From the NCBI GenBank assembly GCA_005765155.1, contig VCCP01000003.1, forward strand, positions 5,704,001 to 5,768,000: a stretch of DNA of 64,000 nt. Direction: 5' to 3'. Source of the stretch: Zelopaecilomyces penicillatus (Eukaryota > Ascomycota > Sordariomycetes > Hypocreales > Pseudodiploosporaceae). This document shows, in pieces, positions 1 to 10,340 of the stretch (its first letter is position 1; each line of letters begins with the position of its first letter). Made by a program: the position numbers and the translations under genes. The notes beneath the pieces are model-generated. The model had not been told where the DNA came from and searched no databases. It was given only the letters and a program-made list of their open reading frames with translations.

Positions 1-909
1 AGGAAGTTGCTGTACATGAGGTAGATGGTAGGTGCTACGCCGAGGCTGGGATACCGCAGCGTCTTGCCATCAAGGTGCATGAGAAATGAAAGCTGATGAG
101 CGATAAAAGGTGCACTTCAAGTCCACCTCGATGCTCGACCGTTGAGGCACCCCACAACGAAAACCATCGTCCGCCTCCCAATATCCAAACCGGACCTCGC
201 CACTGCCCTAGCTTACGAATGGGATGTCATGACCTCTGCACAGTCTGCAACAAAACAGCACTTGATCCCATTGACCGGCCTAGTCTGTAGGGCCCTCGAC
301 ATTGCTGCCGATGACGCGTTAGACACACCCGAGTCGGCCAAGATTCGCACCGGAATCACAACAACTGTTCTGAGATATCTGGACACAGACTCTTTACTTT
401 GCTGGGCACCACCAGCAACTAAATTTGATCGGCGAAACGAGGCTGGAGAATCCCTCCGAGATGTGCAGAAAAAGGTGGCCGAGGAAACAATCGCGTTCCT
501 GACAACTAGTGTCTGGCCAGGAACCACTATCGAGCCGGTTCTGGATGGTGACGAAATCTTTCCACGCAAGCAGGCCGATGGTGTGCGAGAAATTGTCCAA
601 GGCTGGATCATGGGTCTCGATTCATGGCAGATTGCTGGCTTAGAGAGGGCTGTTCTGGCCGGAAAGAGTCTCATCGCTGCCGCCAGACTCGTCGCAGAGT
701 GGAGTGAAGGTCAGGTAGGCAAAGAAAACGTGGCTACTTATGGCAGCTTTGGTGTGGAGGAGGCTGCCAAGGCGACCAGCTTGGAGGTTGACTGGCAGAT
801 CGATCAATGGGGCGAGGTTGAGGATACGCACGATGTGAATGTGGAGGATGTGAGGAGGCAGCTGGGCAGTGTTGTACTGCTAGTGTCTGGGACTGGTACA
901 AAAGCATAG
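1..909 (+). CDS. ATP12: ATP12, mitochondrial F1-ATPase assembly chaperone (5' partial)
   Basis: Exons are 3..27 and 110..909; the 5' end lies outside the window. The intron 28..109 has a GTAGGT donor, a CTGAT branch-like site and an AAAAG acceptor. It splits a Gly codon and joins HEVDG to ALQVHLDARPLRHPTTK, which is the continuous ATP12 family N-terminal core. Further hallmarks are EWDVMTSAQ, TKQHLIPLT and CRALDIAADD. ATP12 is a matrix chaperone that binds the F1 alpha subunit during ATP synthase assembly. About 274 residues are present; the mitochondrial presequence is missing because of the window edge. The stop is TAG at 907-909. Family identity is very clear, and it is a conserved single-copy housekeeping gene. 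Confidence 0.93.
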
Positions 910-1973
910 AATCTTGTTGCGCGGTCCAAGAGATTGATTGGACCCACTGTGTATGAACAAAATCTTGAAGCACATGAGGTTATGTAGTCGAGATGTACGA
1001 TATGTACGAAAGGAAGATGATGAGGCTAAAATGCGGCATAACCCTATTTCTGCCGCCTTCAATCACTTTCGAATGTGCTGTCAATGCCAAGTTGATGAAG
1101 CCATACATTATACATATTGCCTCGTTCAAAGGTACCGAAGAACGATAAGTCCAGGCTGAAAGGTGAACTCCTCAAGTAGAGTGTGCCGAACGTTTGGCCA
1201 GGCGACGTTGATTCAAGAGATGTTAGATTTGGTTCCAAAATCGCGTTTGTCATGTTAGTGAACATTGTTATCCAAGGGCACTGGTGGGGAACCTGTCAGT
1301 TTCATCAAGCAAAGCTACGAAGCCCGTTGATTGAGGCTGCAGACGTTTTTTACGATTATAGCCTAGGTAGACTCTCTCAGTAGGGAGGCTATTTATGTCA
1401 AAAATGTCCTGGCATTTTGTGCCAACGGGTTTATCATTGCACGTGGGTTAGTAAATACCACCATAAAAAGGACATGTCTTGGCAGGTTTGGGAATATCGG
1501 CAGATGTACTGTGGATGAGCAAGTGTTTGTTTTGTTTTCCTCTAATTAGGACATCTGGACAGGTTAGTGAGGACTTTGCACCTGAGGGAAGGCGTAACAT
1601 TAAGATATCCTGCCACCTCAAAAGTAATGTCGCCTGGCTACAAAACGTGGAATAGGCAGAGGGAGAATGAACGAAATAAAGCTGTGGATCCATCATATGA
1701 AGACTCAGTTGACAATGTAATATTAATAGTTCTCCAATAGCTGACAAGAACAGCAATGTACAAGATGATTTTTGCTTGATATGCCAGAACCATGCTGACT
1801 GGATCTGAAGTAACGCAGCTGAATATCAAGATCGCCTGAATCAGCCATCTTCATCAAGAACTTACAGCTCTATATTGACTTGGTAGCAAGGGAACATGCC
1901 ATTGTGCTGTAACAACATCGTGGGTCTACCTAAACCAGTGCTCAATAGCAGATTCATCCATCCATCCATCCAT
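910..1973. other. Intergenic, no gene seen
   Basis: This convergent spacer lies between the 3' ends of ATP12 (+) and the granulin-like gene (-). Short open frames here have no family resemblance and no convincing splice structure. A 20-bp CATC tetranucleotide run at about 1955-1974 abuts the stop codon of the granulin-like gene. Confidence 0.6.
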
Positions 1974-2255
1974 CTAATTCCTGACGCAACCGCCCACAAC
2001 GCATCTAGTTCCCTGCGGACAGCAATTGCCGCCAGTGCAGCAAACGGCATTGAGACGAGGACAGCAGCCATAGACGCCATCGTCAAGAATGCAGCATGTA
2101 TATGAGCGGGGACACTCATTACCGTCGGGACAAGTGACAAGTGCGGCGCGGGTATCGAGATGGGGGTGCGCTGCAAACTTTGCTACCGGCGTGAAAGGCT
2201 GGACTGCAAGTCCGAGGACTGGGAGGGCGAGGAGGGAGATGATGACGGCCTTCAT
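1974..2255 (-). CDS. Small secreted granulin-like cysteine-rich protein (93 aa)
   Basis: A single exon encodes 93 residues. The ATG at 2253-2255 is chosen because it opens a clean signal peptide (MKAVIISLLALPVLGLAV). The frame stays open upstream, but that extension looks like untranslated sequence. The mature part has 12 cysteines, at 42, 48, 54/55, 64/65, 72/73, 78/79, 85 and 90. The spacing C-x5-C-x5-CC-x8-CC-x6-CC-x4-CC-P-x4-C-x4-C matches the granulin/epithelin module, including YGCCP and CCPQG. The usual Asp and His between the fourth and fifth Cys pairs are absent (TGGN). Between signal peptide and module lies a pro-like segment of about 20 residues. Animal granulins are growth-factor-like and plant ones sit on cysteine proteases. 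The role of a stand-alone fungal granulin is not known to me; a secreted effector-type or antimicrobial role is only a guess. Confidence 0.8.
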   Translation of the reverse strand: MKAVIISLLALPVLGLAVQPFTPVAKFAAHPHLDTRAALVTCPDGNECPRSYTCCILDDGVYGCCPRLNAVCCTGGNCCPQGTRCVVGGCVRN

Positions 2256-2393
2256 GGCGGATAGTAGGTTTGAGGTTTTGAGAGAGGAGAGAGGAGATGG
2301 CGGCGAGGATATCCTAGGTAGGTATGTAATTAGGTAGGTCTTGGATGAGATGAGCTTGACCAAGTGAGTGATTCCAACAGAGGCGGTTGAATG

Positions 2394-2401
2394 TATTTAT
2401 A
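2394..2401 (-). promoter_or_regulatory. Candidate TATA box of the granulin-like gene
   Basis: TATAAATA reads on the minus strand about 140 bp upstream of the ATG of the granulin-like gene. Position and sequence fit a fungal TATA element, but there is no other support. Confidence 0.35.
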
Positions 2402-4050
2402 TCTGGCCTGTTTTCAGTACCCAAGGTTTGCACTCTGCATGTCTATTATGAATTAATCCGCTCTGCTATTGTACATTTTGGAAACAAAAATAGGCGGGCG
2501 TGATGCAAAGAGACATGTTTTCGGCGTAGCAGCAGATTTTCATTTTAACACATTGGTTCCGGGACTGTTCCCGACGGCTCATTTCAATACTTGATTGCTT
2601 TTTTTTTATACTACATATCAGGAATCAGAGTGGAGGGCGGCAACGAAGATGACGCTAGTGGGTGATCATTCAACGATCGTCTGTCTATTTCATGTTGTAA
2701 TAAGTACTCACTAGCCTTGAATAAGAGTTGGAGTTGCATCTTTTTCTTTTGAGTCAAGTTCTTTTCAAAAAGCAAGTGCCGGAAAAAGAGTGGATATCGA
2801 TTAGATCGCTTATACCATGTCCATAACAATAGCGGAGCCATTGTACATAGCACATCCTTTTTTCTTAATCTCATTTCCCGGCAAGTGACGTCTTGTCCTG
2901 CGGATGATTTGTGCAATGTCTTGGACTAGGTCTCGTGAGGGCAGAGCATAACCTTTTAGTCTTTTACACAGCCGATGTGCGATGATGTGCAGACGGGTTG
3001 ATGCACGGCAAGATAGCATCAGATGCCTTTTTGAAGAAGGGAAGCTGCTCTATGTTTCCCAAGTTCATCAAAAGAGAAAGTTCCTTTTTCAGTCACCCCT
3101 GGAGAAACATGATTTGGTCTACTGATGCGGAGGTGAGACACCTTGAGTATCAATTGAATACATTGGTAAGTTCAACAGTACGGTATTGGGGTATGTGGTA
3201 TAAAGTGTTCCGAAATTCCGACCTGAGCCATTATATATATACATTGATCGTGAGTAGGTATGGGACATACCCCCTCATATGTACCGGCGCAGTTCCGGCC
3301 AATTTCCAGCATGTAGACGCAGCGTCTCATGTCGTGCAACCATCTCTTTCTTGCACATCGACTAGATGAGCTTGACGCTGTCGTATGACAACTTGCGCCC
3401 ATGGCAGGGCTTGCATCGAATGGGTGTAAGGACCATGCCATGTCAGCCAATGAAATTGACATTCTGGAATCCAATATTGGGCCTCCAGTCACCCAATCCG
3501 GTCTTTTTCTCTTGCACACTTCACCTTGGAAGCCTGGAGAAGCCCTCAATGCTAGCAGCCGGAGCTCCACTGACAAACACTTGGTGCGGGGAAGATCTCA
3601 AGATCTGGAGCTGGGCTGAGGCACAATCCACACCGACTGCGCCATTGTGAATGGATTGGGGTGGTGATTCGGGTGAGCGGATGGAAATTAGAAAAAGAGC
3701 TCATGGATATTAGTCAAACCAAGAGTCAAGAGCAAGCAGCTAGTTAAGAGTTGGCTGTGTGCATGTTATTGTGTGTTGATAGTTGTATGACCAGTTGATG
3801 ATGGTGTAAGCAAGAACTTGATTTAGAGTGCTGACTCTGACGTATGTTACACAATACATGCATGTAATGAGCCAATACTTTGTGCTGTATTGGGCCTCAC
3901 ATTTGTTGTTTAGTGTCGATAACTGTATGTTCATCAGCAAGATTGAACCAATGCCATAGACTTAAAACGCTTCGTATTATGATCTACTGATCTAATCTAT
4001 TTTGAACATCACGCCGCTCTCCATTAACCTATAATCTCAACCATGACCCT
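2402..4050. other. Intergenic, no gene seen
   Basis: This region lies between the promoter side of the granulin-like gene and the 3' end of the monooxygenase. Several 70-130-codon open frames exist on both strands (for example around 3172-3576), but none shows a recognisable domain, a plausible signal peptide or splice-joined continuity. Nothing is annotated. Confidence 0.55.
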
Positions 4051-5994
4051 CTACAATGAGATTCTCTGTCGCAACACGTCCAGATATTGTCTGAGAAAGG
4101 GGACGTACTTGCCAAACTCCCAGCCCTGCGACCGCACAGCAGCCAACAAGCCCCCGGCGGAGATAAAAAGACCCGTCCATAGTATGGTCTTCAATATCCG
4201 ACCAAGCACTGACGTACGCGGTCGATTGATCGCAGGCTATAACCAAGAATAGAGAAAATCACCCAGTTAGTTCAAAATACAAATACCTCAACAATCTCCA
4301 AAGGAGATGACCCGATTAAAGAAAAGAAAAGTTTGTGTAAATGGGATAGATAAAACGTACCGTATATGTAAAATCGCTATAGTTGGGAAACAGACACTTG
4401 TACCAGAAATACGGCTGCGAGTGCGGATACGTTGCGGAGTTGTGTTCTGTTTTCCCATTCTTGTCTGTCCGGTTATACCAGCTGTTACAGCCAGCGAAGA
4501 AGACTGTTTTTCGCAAATCCCGTTGGAGATGCTCATGGTACTGCTCCTCAGCGCTGCGCTTGACGTCTACGGCGGTGGTTTCGCCGCGGAGAATGGGCCG
4601 GATGATGCGGAGAGCAAAGTTGATGGAGTTTTCGACGGCCATGAGAGTTGATGTGTGGCCTGTGGTTGAGTTTGGTCCTGTTTTTAAATAGTTGTTAGTC
4701 TTATCTCATAATTCTGTACTGTGTTCCATTGGGCTTTCCTATAGCGTCTAGAGGGTTATTTGATATCCCTTTACTTACCGAGAATCATGAAGAAGTTGGG
4801 AAACCCGCTCACGCTGGTCGTGTTGTACGCCCCCGCGCCTCCCATCTCACCCCAATGCTGTGCCAGAGTCTCGCCCTCCCGTCCCACCACTTCCACATTC
4901 TCTAGGAGTATATTTGTCTCGTAGCCGTTGGCCATGACAATCACATCAGCCTCTGTAAAGCCGTTCTCGGAGCGCAAACCCTCTGGAGTAGCCTCGACAA
5001 TAGTGTCGTTGGTCAATGTCACGTTGTCGGCATGCAGACTAGTGAGATACCCAGAGTCGAAGATGCGCCTCTTGCAACCAAACTCAAAGTCTGGGATGAG
5101 CATGTCATGATACTTCTCGGGTGCCTTCTTTCTCATGTATGCTGCCGTGTCGGCGCTTCGGTGACGGCGGTAGGCAGCACCGAGCCTGGTCGTGTAGAAG
5201 CCCCTCATATCGTTCTCTGTGAGGAGAAAGACGACGAAGCGCGCAATGGCCTGGGCTCCTGAAAAGTGCTTGTAAAGAAACTGAATCACCTTGCTGTTTG
5301 GGATTTTGACGGGCGGCGTGATCCAGTGCTTGGAGCGCGCAAACTGCGTCAGATGCTTGGTCTTGTGCTGGATGACCGGGACGATCTGCGTGGCCGTGCA
5401 GCCGTTGCCGACGACGATGACCTTTTTGTCTTGAAGATCCACGTCGGATCTCCAGGCTGAGGAATGGAACACGGGGCCCTTGAATGTCTCGATACCGGGA
5501 ATCCCAGGTTGGCAAGGACGGAGCAGCTGGCCAACTCCGCTAAAGAGAAACTGGCATTCATGCATATACACATCGCCAGACTCTCCATCGCGGATATTCA
5601 ACCGCCAGCGCTGCGTCTTCTCCATCCACTCGCACCGCTCAACGGTCGCATTAAACGTCATCTTGGTCAGTAAGTCATACTCCCTCGCCACATGAACTAG
5701 ATACTTGCACAACTCATCGTGCGGCGCCAGCGACTGTGACCACGTCGGGTTCTGCGCAAAGGACAAGCTGTACAAGATGCTGGGCACGTCGCAGGCGCAC
5801 CCGGGATACTTGTTGGCGAACCATGTGCCGCCGAGGTTTGCGTGCCGCTCGAAAAATCGCACGTCTGTGATGCCGTGCCAGCGTTTGAGCGTTGCGCCGA
5901 GGGCTACGCCTGAGAAACCGGAGCCGATGCAGGCAAACTGCGTGTAGCTGATGCTGATGTTGCTGTAGCTGCTGCTCTTGGCGGCGTCCGCCAT
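4051..5994 (-). CDS. Baeyer-Villiger-type flavin monooxygenase
   Basis: Three exons, complement(join(4051..4236,4361..4677,4779..5994)), encode 572 aa. Both introns restore phase and a continuous family C-terminus: ILGPNSTTGH across the first, and FTYT followed by PAINRPRTSVLG across the second. The enzyme should use FAD and NADPH to insert oxygen next to a ketone, giving an ester or lactone. Visible motifs are the FAD GxGxxG (GSGFSG, 24-29), GGTW, and the second nucleotide fold (VVGNGCTATQ, about 197). The BVMO fingerprint appears as FKGPVFHSSAW at about 172-182, but the position after Trp is Arg rather than the usual Pro or Asp. A hydrophobic stretch near the C-terminus (ILWTGLFISAGGLLAAV) may associate with membrane. 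The neighbours, an SDR and an esterase, fit the same oxidative route. Substrate unknown; a related N-hydroxylating monooxygenase cannot be excluded. Confidence 0.88.
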
Positions 5995-6087
5995 GATGAT
6001 GAACTGTTGCTGCCCGTCCGCAAGCTTTTCTTTGGGGTTATGCTTTTGTTGTCTTTCGTTTAGACTTTTAGCTTTCCAAGAAAGGGC

Positions 6088-6107
6088 AAAAAAAAAAAAA
6101 AAAAAAA
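6088..6107. repeat. Poly(A) tract, 20 nt
   Basis: An uninterrupted run of 20 A on the plus strand lies about 95 bp upstream of the monooxygenase ATG. It is poly(dT) on the coding strand, a common nucleosome-excluding promoter element in fungi. No target-site duplication or retroelement 3' end is visible next to it. Confidence 0.8.
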
Positions 6108-6849
6108 GAAGAGGAGAAGGTGGTTATTTTGAATACTTGAGTGGCAATAGGAATACAAGAACGGAAGGGTTGCAACAGGATTTGCGGTCAAGGGTCTCGA
6201 CTACGTTGCGAGCGAGCTCATTCCTTGGCAAAAAGCAAGCACGCCTGCGATCGACACCAAGTGAGACCATGTATTAAATAATTGATATAAAGCAAGTCAT
6301 GTATGTACCTTTTATCACTCATCAACTTACCATCGCTTCAGCTCGCCTCAATCCTTCTTAACCCACCAACAGGGTGTAAAAAAAGACACGGCTGGGACCA
6401 CTAATAAATTTACTGACATCTAGAGATCTCTGGCAATGTCCAGAAAAATATAGAAATCGTTAGTAATACCCTGAATCTCTAGCGATATCTACAAATATAT
6501 ATAGCAATCTCAGTCAAGTAAAATAATCACCTACCTAGTACCAGGCATCTTAGGTATTCAGGCACTGTTGTATCGGCGCCGTTTTTTTTTTTGCACCCTG
6601 TTGCCCACTTGCCCCCCCTGTTGCCTCCTCCTCCATCGCCCACTTCATTCTCGATTCTCGATGGGACTAAAGGTCAAGTTTGCCCGCGTCATGGCCCGGT
6701 TGTTGAACCGGAGCCCCGCCGCGGGGTGGGCTCGGACGCGCGCGCACCCCCCTTGTGGTCTATCAACTGTATGTTATCATTCAAAGGTGTGGTTTATTTT
6801 CGCCGCCTCCCATTGTTTGCCATTCAATAGCGCATGATTCGTTCGAGGT

Positions 6850-6869
6850 CCCCCCCCCCCCCCCCCCCC
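6850..6869. repeat. Poly(C) tract, 20 nt
   Basis: An uninterrupted run of 20 C. Its length is probably unreliable in sequencing and assembly. No function is evident. Confidence 0.8.
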
Positions 6870-7537
6870 TGTCGTTGGAATTGAGGTTGTAACGACCCAG
6901 TAGGTAATAATCCCGTGCCAGTTAGGAATCGGCAAGCTAGCAGATATAGATACCGAGGGGGTTAAAAGTGGTTTGTTGAAGATTAGTTCCCGTGGCGCCA
7001 ACTTGGCTTGTTAACCCGATTGAGGGTATTGGAGCTAATGCCGACGGCGACGCGGGCAATCTAAAGGTTGTGAAAACCCGCCTCTTGATTGAGGGTACGT
7101 ATCTCTGCACATCCACATGCCAGTCTGTTTTGTCTGTCTGACTTGGATCCATCATGGCGGCAATAGCTGCGTGATTAGATCTTTTGGGGGTTCAGATGTG
7201 ACACTTGCTAACTACTTCTTGCCGTTGTCTTGCCCAAAGGCTCTCTCGGTTCCGCTCACGATGTAACTCGATTACTATTTGACGGGCCGCAGTTTTTTTC
7301 TTTAGTCAAATAACGGAAACATGATCAGGTGGGTCGTGTAACTGTTTCACTCCATCATAGTTATGCTTCTATGTTCCAACAGTCTCATACTATTGTATGT
7401 GCATTTGAAATGATGCAACCATTTTATTCCTCCCACATGACAGCCATTCCACTTGATGTTGCCCCCGAATCCAATAAAAACCAAATAACAACAACCTATT
7501 TACAGCAGGGCAAATCATCATGGAAAAAGACAGCGCT

Positions 7538-8834
7538 TCATGTCCTTCGTAGCATGCCAGTCTCACTGTCAATCTCCTGCCTACCAGTATAGTCAATATC
7601 GATCCGCGATGTCCGGTTCCTCACTATCCGAAAGAACCACTCCGGCCCGCCTTTCTATAAGTCCCACAATCGTCAGCTCTCTGCCAATCACTTTCTCACG
7701 AAGTATGCAAACAGATGACAAGGAAAATACATAAACATCAAATGGAGAGTCCACTTACAAACATGGAGATATATCTCATCATCCCCGGCATGTAGATAGT
7801 CTTGCCTTCGCCGCTGTAGACGGCATCCACCAGCTTCTCACTCACACTATCTACGTGGAGCATCGGATAGAGAAAGTTGGACTGGCCTGTATCGCCGTTG
7901 ATGAGCGGCGTGCGAATATGGCTGAAAATGCCCAGCGTGAGGCGAATCTTGCGTGCCTTGTGGACGTTTTTCAGTTCAAGTTGTAGGGCCTGTGCGTTTA
8001 ATTAGTAACCTGTCTGGAAATGCGATGCACTTGATCACATGGAAATGATTTCAATGCGCCCCCAAAGGAAACAATGAAACCCACCTCATGCAGAGCTGTG
8101 ATGCCGGCTTTCGACGCAGCGTAGTCGGCGATGTTGGCAGGCGGGATAAGTGAGCTCATTGATCCCGTGTGGACGATATGGCCGTGGTCTCGCCGCACCA
8201 TGTCTGGTAGGAATTCCTTGACTAGCAGGAACGGCGCTGTGAGGTTTATGCGCATCGTCAACTCGACGTCCGCGTAAGAACCTTCCATGATGGTAGCGCC
8301 GCGGACAAGCCCGGCGTTGTTAAACAGCACAGTAGGATTGCCAATCTCCTCTCTGATGCGCTCACACGTCGCCCTGATCGCAGCCGCATCACTTAAATCA
8401 CACTGATAGTACCGAAGCCGCGAATGCGCTGGAGGCGACCAGCTCAGCGGCGCAATATCAATCACCGCAATCCGCGTGCGACAATTCCTCGCGAGCAGCT
8501 CCTGACAGATACCAGCACCCACGCCGCTACTGCCACCCGTGACGACGACAACCTCTTCATTCCAGTTCCATCTCGAGTCTACGACCCAATTGTTGGCAAA
8601 CCTGCGGTTGAGGTAGTCGTTGATGGAGAGGATCACGCTCAGCAGGGCCAGCGCATACGCCCGCGACCGTATCCGGATCGCCTGCGCAGTGGCGAGGTAC
8701 GTGGCTAGACGCGAGAAGATGGGCTGCCAGGCGAGTATGAGGGCAAGGGGTACAGTGACGTTGGGGTTGAGCAGCCAGCGGCGCAACGGGCGGGCCACGG
8801 AGTCGATGGTGACGCCCTCGCGCGAGGAGAACAT
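7538..8834 (-). CDS. Membrane-anchored short-chain dehydrogenase (RDH/17beta-HSD-like)
   Basis: Three exons, complement(join(7538..7654,7759..7989,8085..8834)), encode 365 aa. The start is the ATG at 8832-8834. Both introns are phase 0: TALHE joins ALQLELKN, and YISMF joins KGGPEWFFR. The N-terminus carries hydrophobic segments at about 28-50 and 59-71, likely anchors to ER or lipid droplets. The classical SDR fold follows: TGGSSGVG at 99-106, FNNAG at 171-175, catalytic Ser in TGSMSS at about 225-227, Tyr238 and Lys242 in YAASK. The C-terminal half resembles retinol-dehydrogenase/DHRS proteins (GIFSHIRTPLING, a MPGMMRYIS-like segment). It should interconvert a hydroxyl and a keto group using NAD(P). 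It sits 1.5 kb upstream of the monooxygenase on the same strand. Substrate unknown; lipid, sterol or prenyl alcohols are usual in the family. Confidence 0.88.
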
Positions 8835-10340
8835 GGTGGATAGTGATGTCCGGGTATCCAGGGGCAAAGGGGTTTAATGAGGCTCAAGAGCACTGTGAAT
8901 GCGGGTTTAAAATGGCAGATTATACATCATACATGTTGCTGTGGTAGTAAACTGTCTTGTTGCCTTGTCTGCTCAAGTTATCGTTGCAATACCTGCTTGA
9001 TGCTTATGTGAGTTGACGTTGGTTATCACGAGATAGTAGACCCGCCAAGGATTCGTATCTCATCCTCCTTTAAATTTTTACGCCCAGCCAGAGATCGGTC
9101 AGCCACTTCCGTGTTGTGGGGGATTGAATCGGGCTATTCCTTTCCAAGTTGGGTACCAACGAAAGAACGACTAATACTAAGATTCCCTGCACAAACCTGC
9201 ACGACTAATTAAGCGCGGAAAAGGAAAAAGAAAAGAACAGAACAAGAAAAGAGACAAAGACCTGGCTGGTAACCCCCATCTGGCTAGGTTGATTGCTTAA
9301 TTACCCCGAGACTCCGGATCCGCTTCCCTCCTGAGGCGCTAATTGTTCAAGTAGCTTCGCCCATTATTACGCGTATCAAGTCCAGTCCATCTTGATCACA
9401 TCCCATCTCGCATCACACTCAAAAAGAACTTGTTAGTTTTCCCTATAAAACGAACGCTTTTTGTGATAATGTACCAGCTCGCTGTATGCGGGATACCGAT
9501 CTCCTTGGTGGCGCCGAACCCCGCACGATGATGCACCTACCTCGGCTCGAGCTGCCAAGGGTGCTTGGCCCATTTGGGCCTTTGTGGAATATATCGTAGG
9601 ATGTCATCGCGGTTTGCTGTACTCGGTAGACTTGTTACTGTAGATAGCACTTCAATCCTTCGAATATCAATGTCTATTGACTAGCTTCATATCTGTTATC
9701 GTGATTATCCTAGATATTCACTTCTACCCTTAAACAGAGATATATTCAGAGACACAACCAATTGACAGCCTGTTTTTGTTCCAGACACGCTGGCTGATGC
9801 ACATGCTTGGAGACACACACACCCCGGGACATGCATTCCAGATTCTCAAAGGGCCGAGCACATTTTCGATATTAGAAAAGCAACACACCCCACGTAGTCC
9901 CGTCTTCTGCACTTCCGTGCGTTATTCGCTCGTCATAATTCCGATCTTGAACGCGTTGCCATCATTGGTTGCCCGAGCTATGCGAAGCTAGGCAGATTCC
10001 TAGCATCATTGTAGTTCAGAGATAAATTAATTCTTCTTAGACTCTCACAATGACGATGGTAATTGATTCATTCCAATTCACTGCACCACTGTATCGTTCT
10101 CATGGATGGAACCCCGCGCTAATGATTAAACGCTTCGCAATGAACTAGATTTCGTCAAAACTGCAGCTCTCCGTTTGGGAGAAGCTTGACTTGGTCTTGA
10201 AATTAGTATTCATAGGCAAGTCTTCCCATATATGTATACGAAAGCTCTCACTCACAGCAATTTTGCCCTGAATCTGGTATTAACATCTGGTCTCCTCCTA
10301 CTTTACAGCGCCTTCAAAGCTGGCGTTCAACACGACGCAG
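8835..10340. other. Divergent intergenic region (SDR / esterase), no gene seen
   Basis: This 1.5-kb region lies between the divergently transcribed SDR (-) and esterase (+) genes and must hold both promoters. A TATA-like ATATATGTATA stretch near 10229 lies about 110 bp upstream of the esterase ATG. No additional coding region is supported. Confidence 0.5.

Larger units (their letters stand above)
5995..7537. other. Monooxygenase promoter and spacer, no gene seen
   Basis: This region contains the upstream side of the minus-strand monooxygenase gene and the 3' flank of the SDR gene. It holds two pure homopolymers: 20 A at 6088-6107, close to the monooxygenase start, and 20 C at 6850-6869. No gene-like frame with family resemblance is visible. 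Confidence 0.55.

Noticed and set aside
3172..3650. Overlapping frames of 94-134 codons on both strands
   Set aside because: No family similarity and no supporting splice sites.
6088..6107. Poly(A) tract as a possible retroelement 3' end
   Set aside because: No coding remnant and no flanking target-site duplication.
8835..8867. Eleven-residue upstream extension of the SDR
   Set aside because: It begins with TTG; the first ATG in frame is at 8832-8834.
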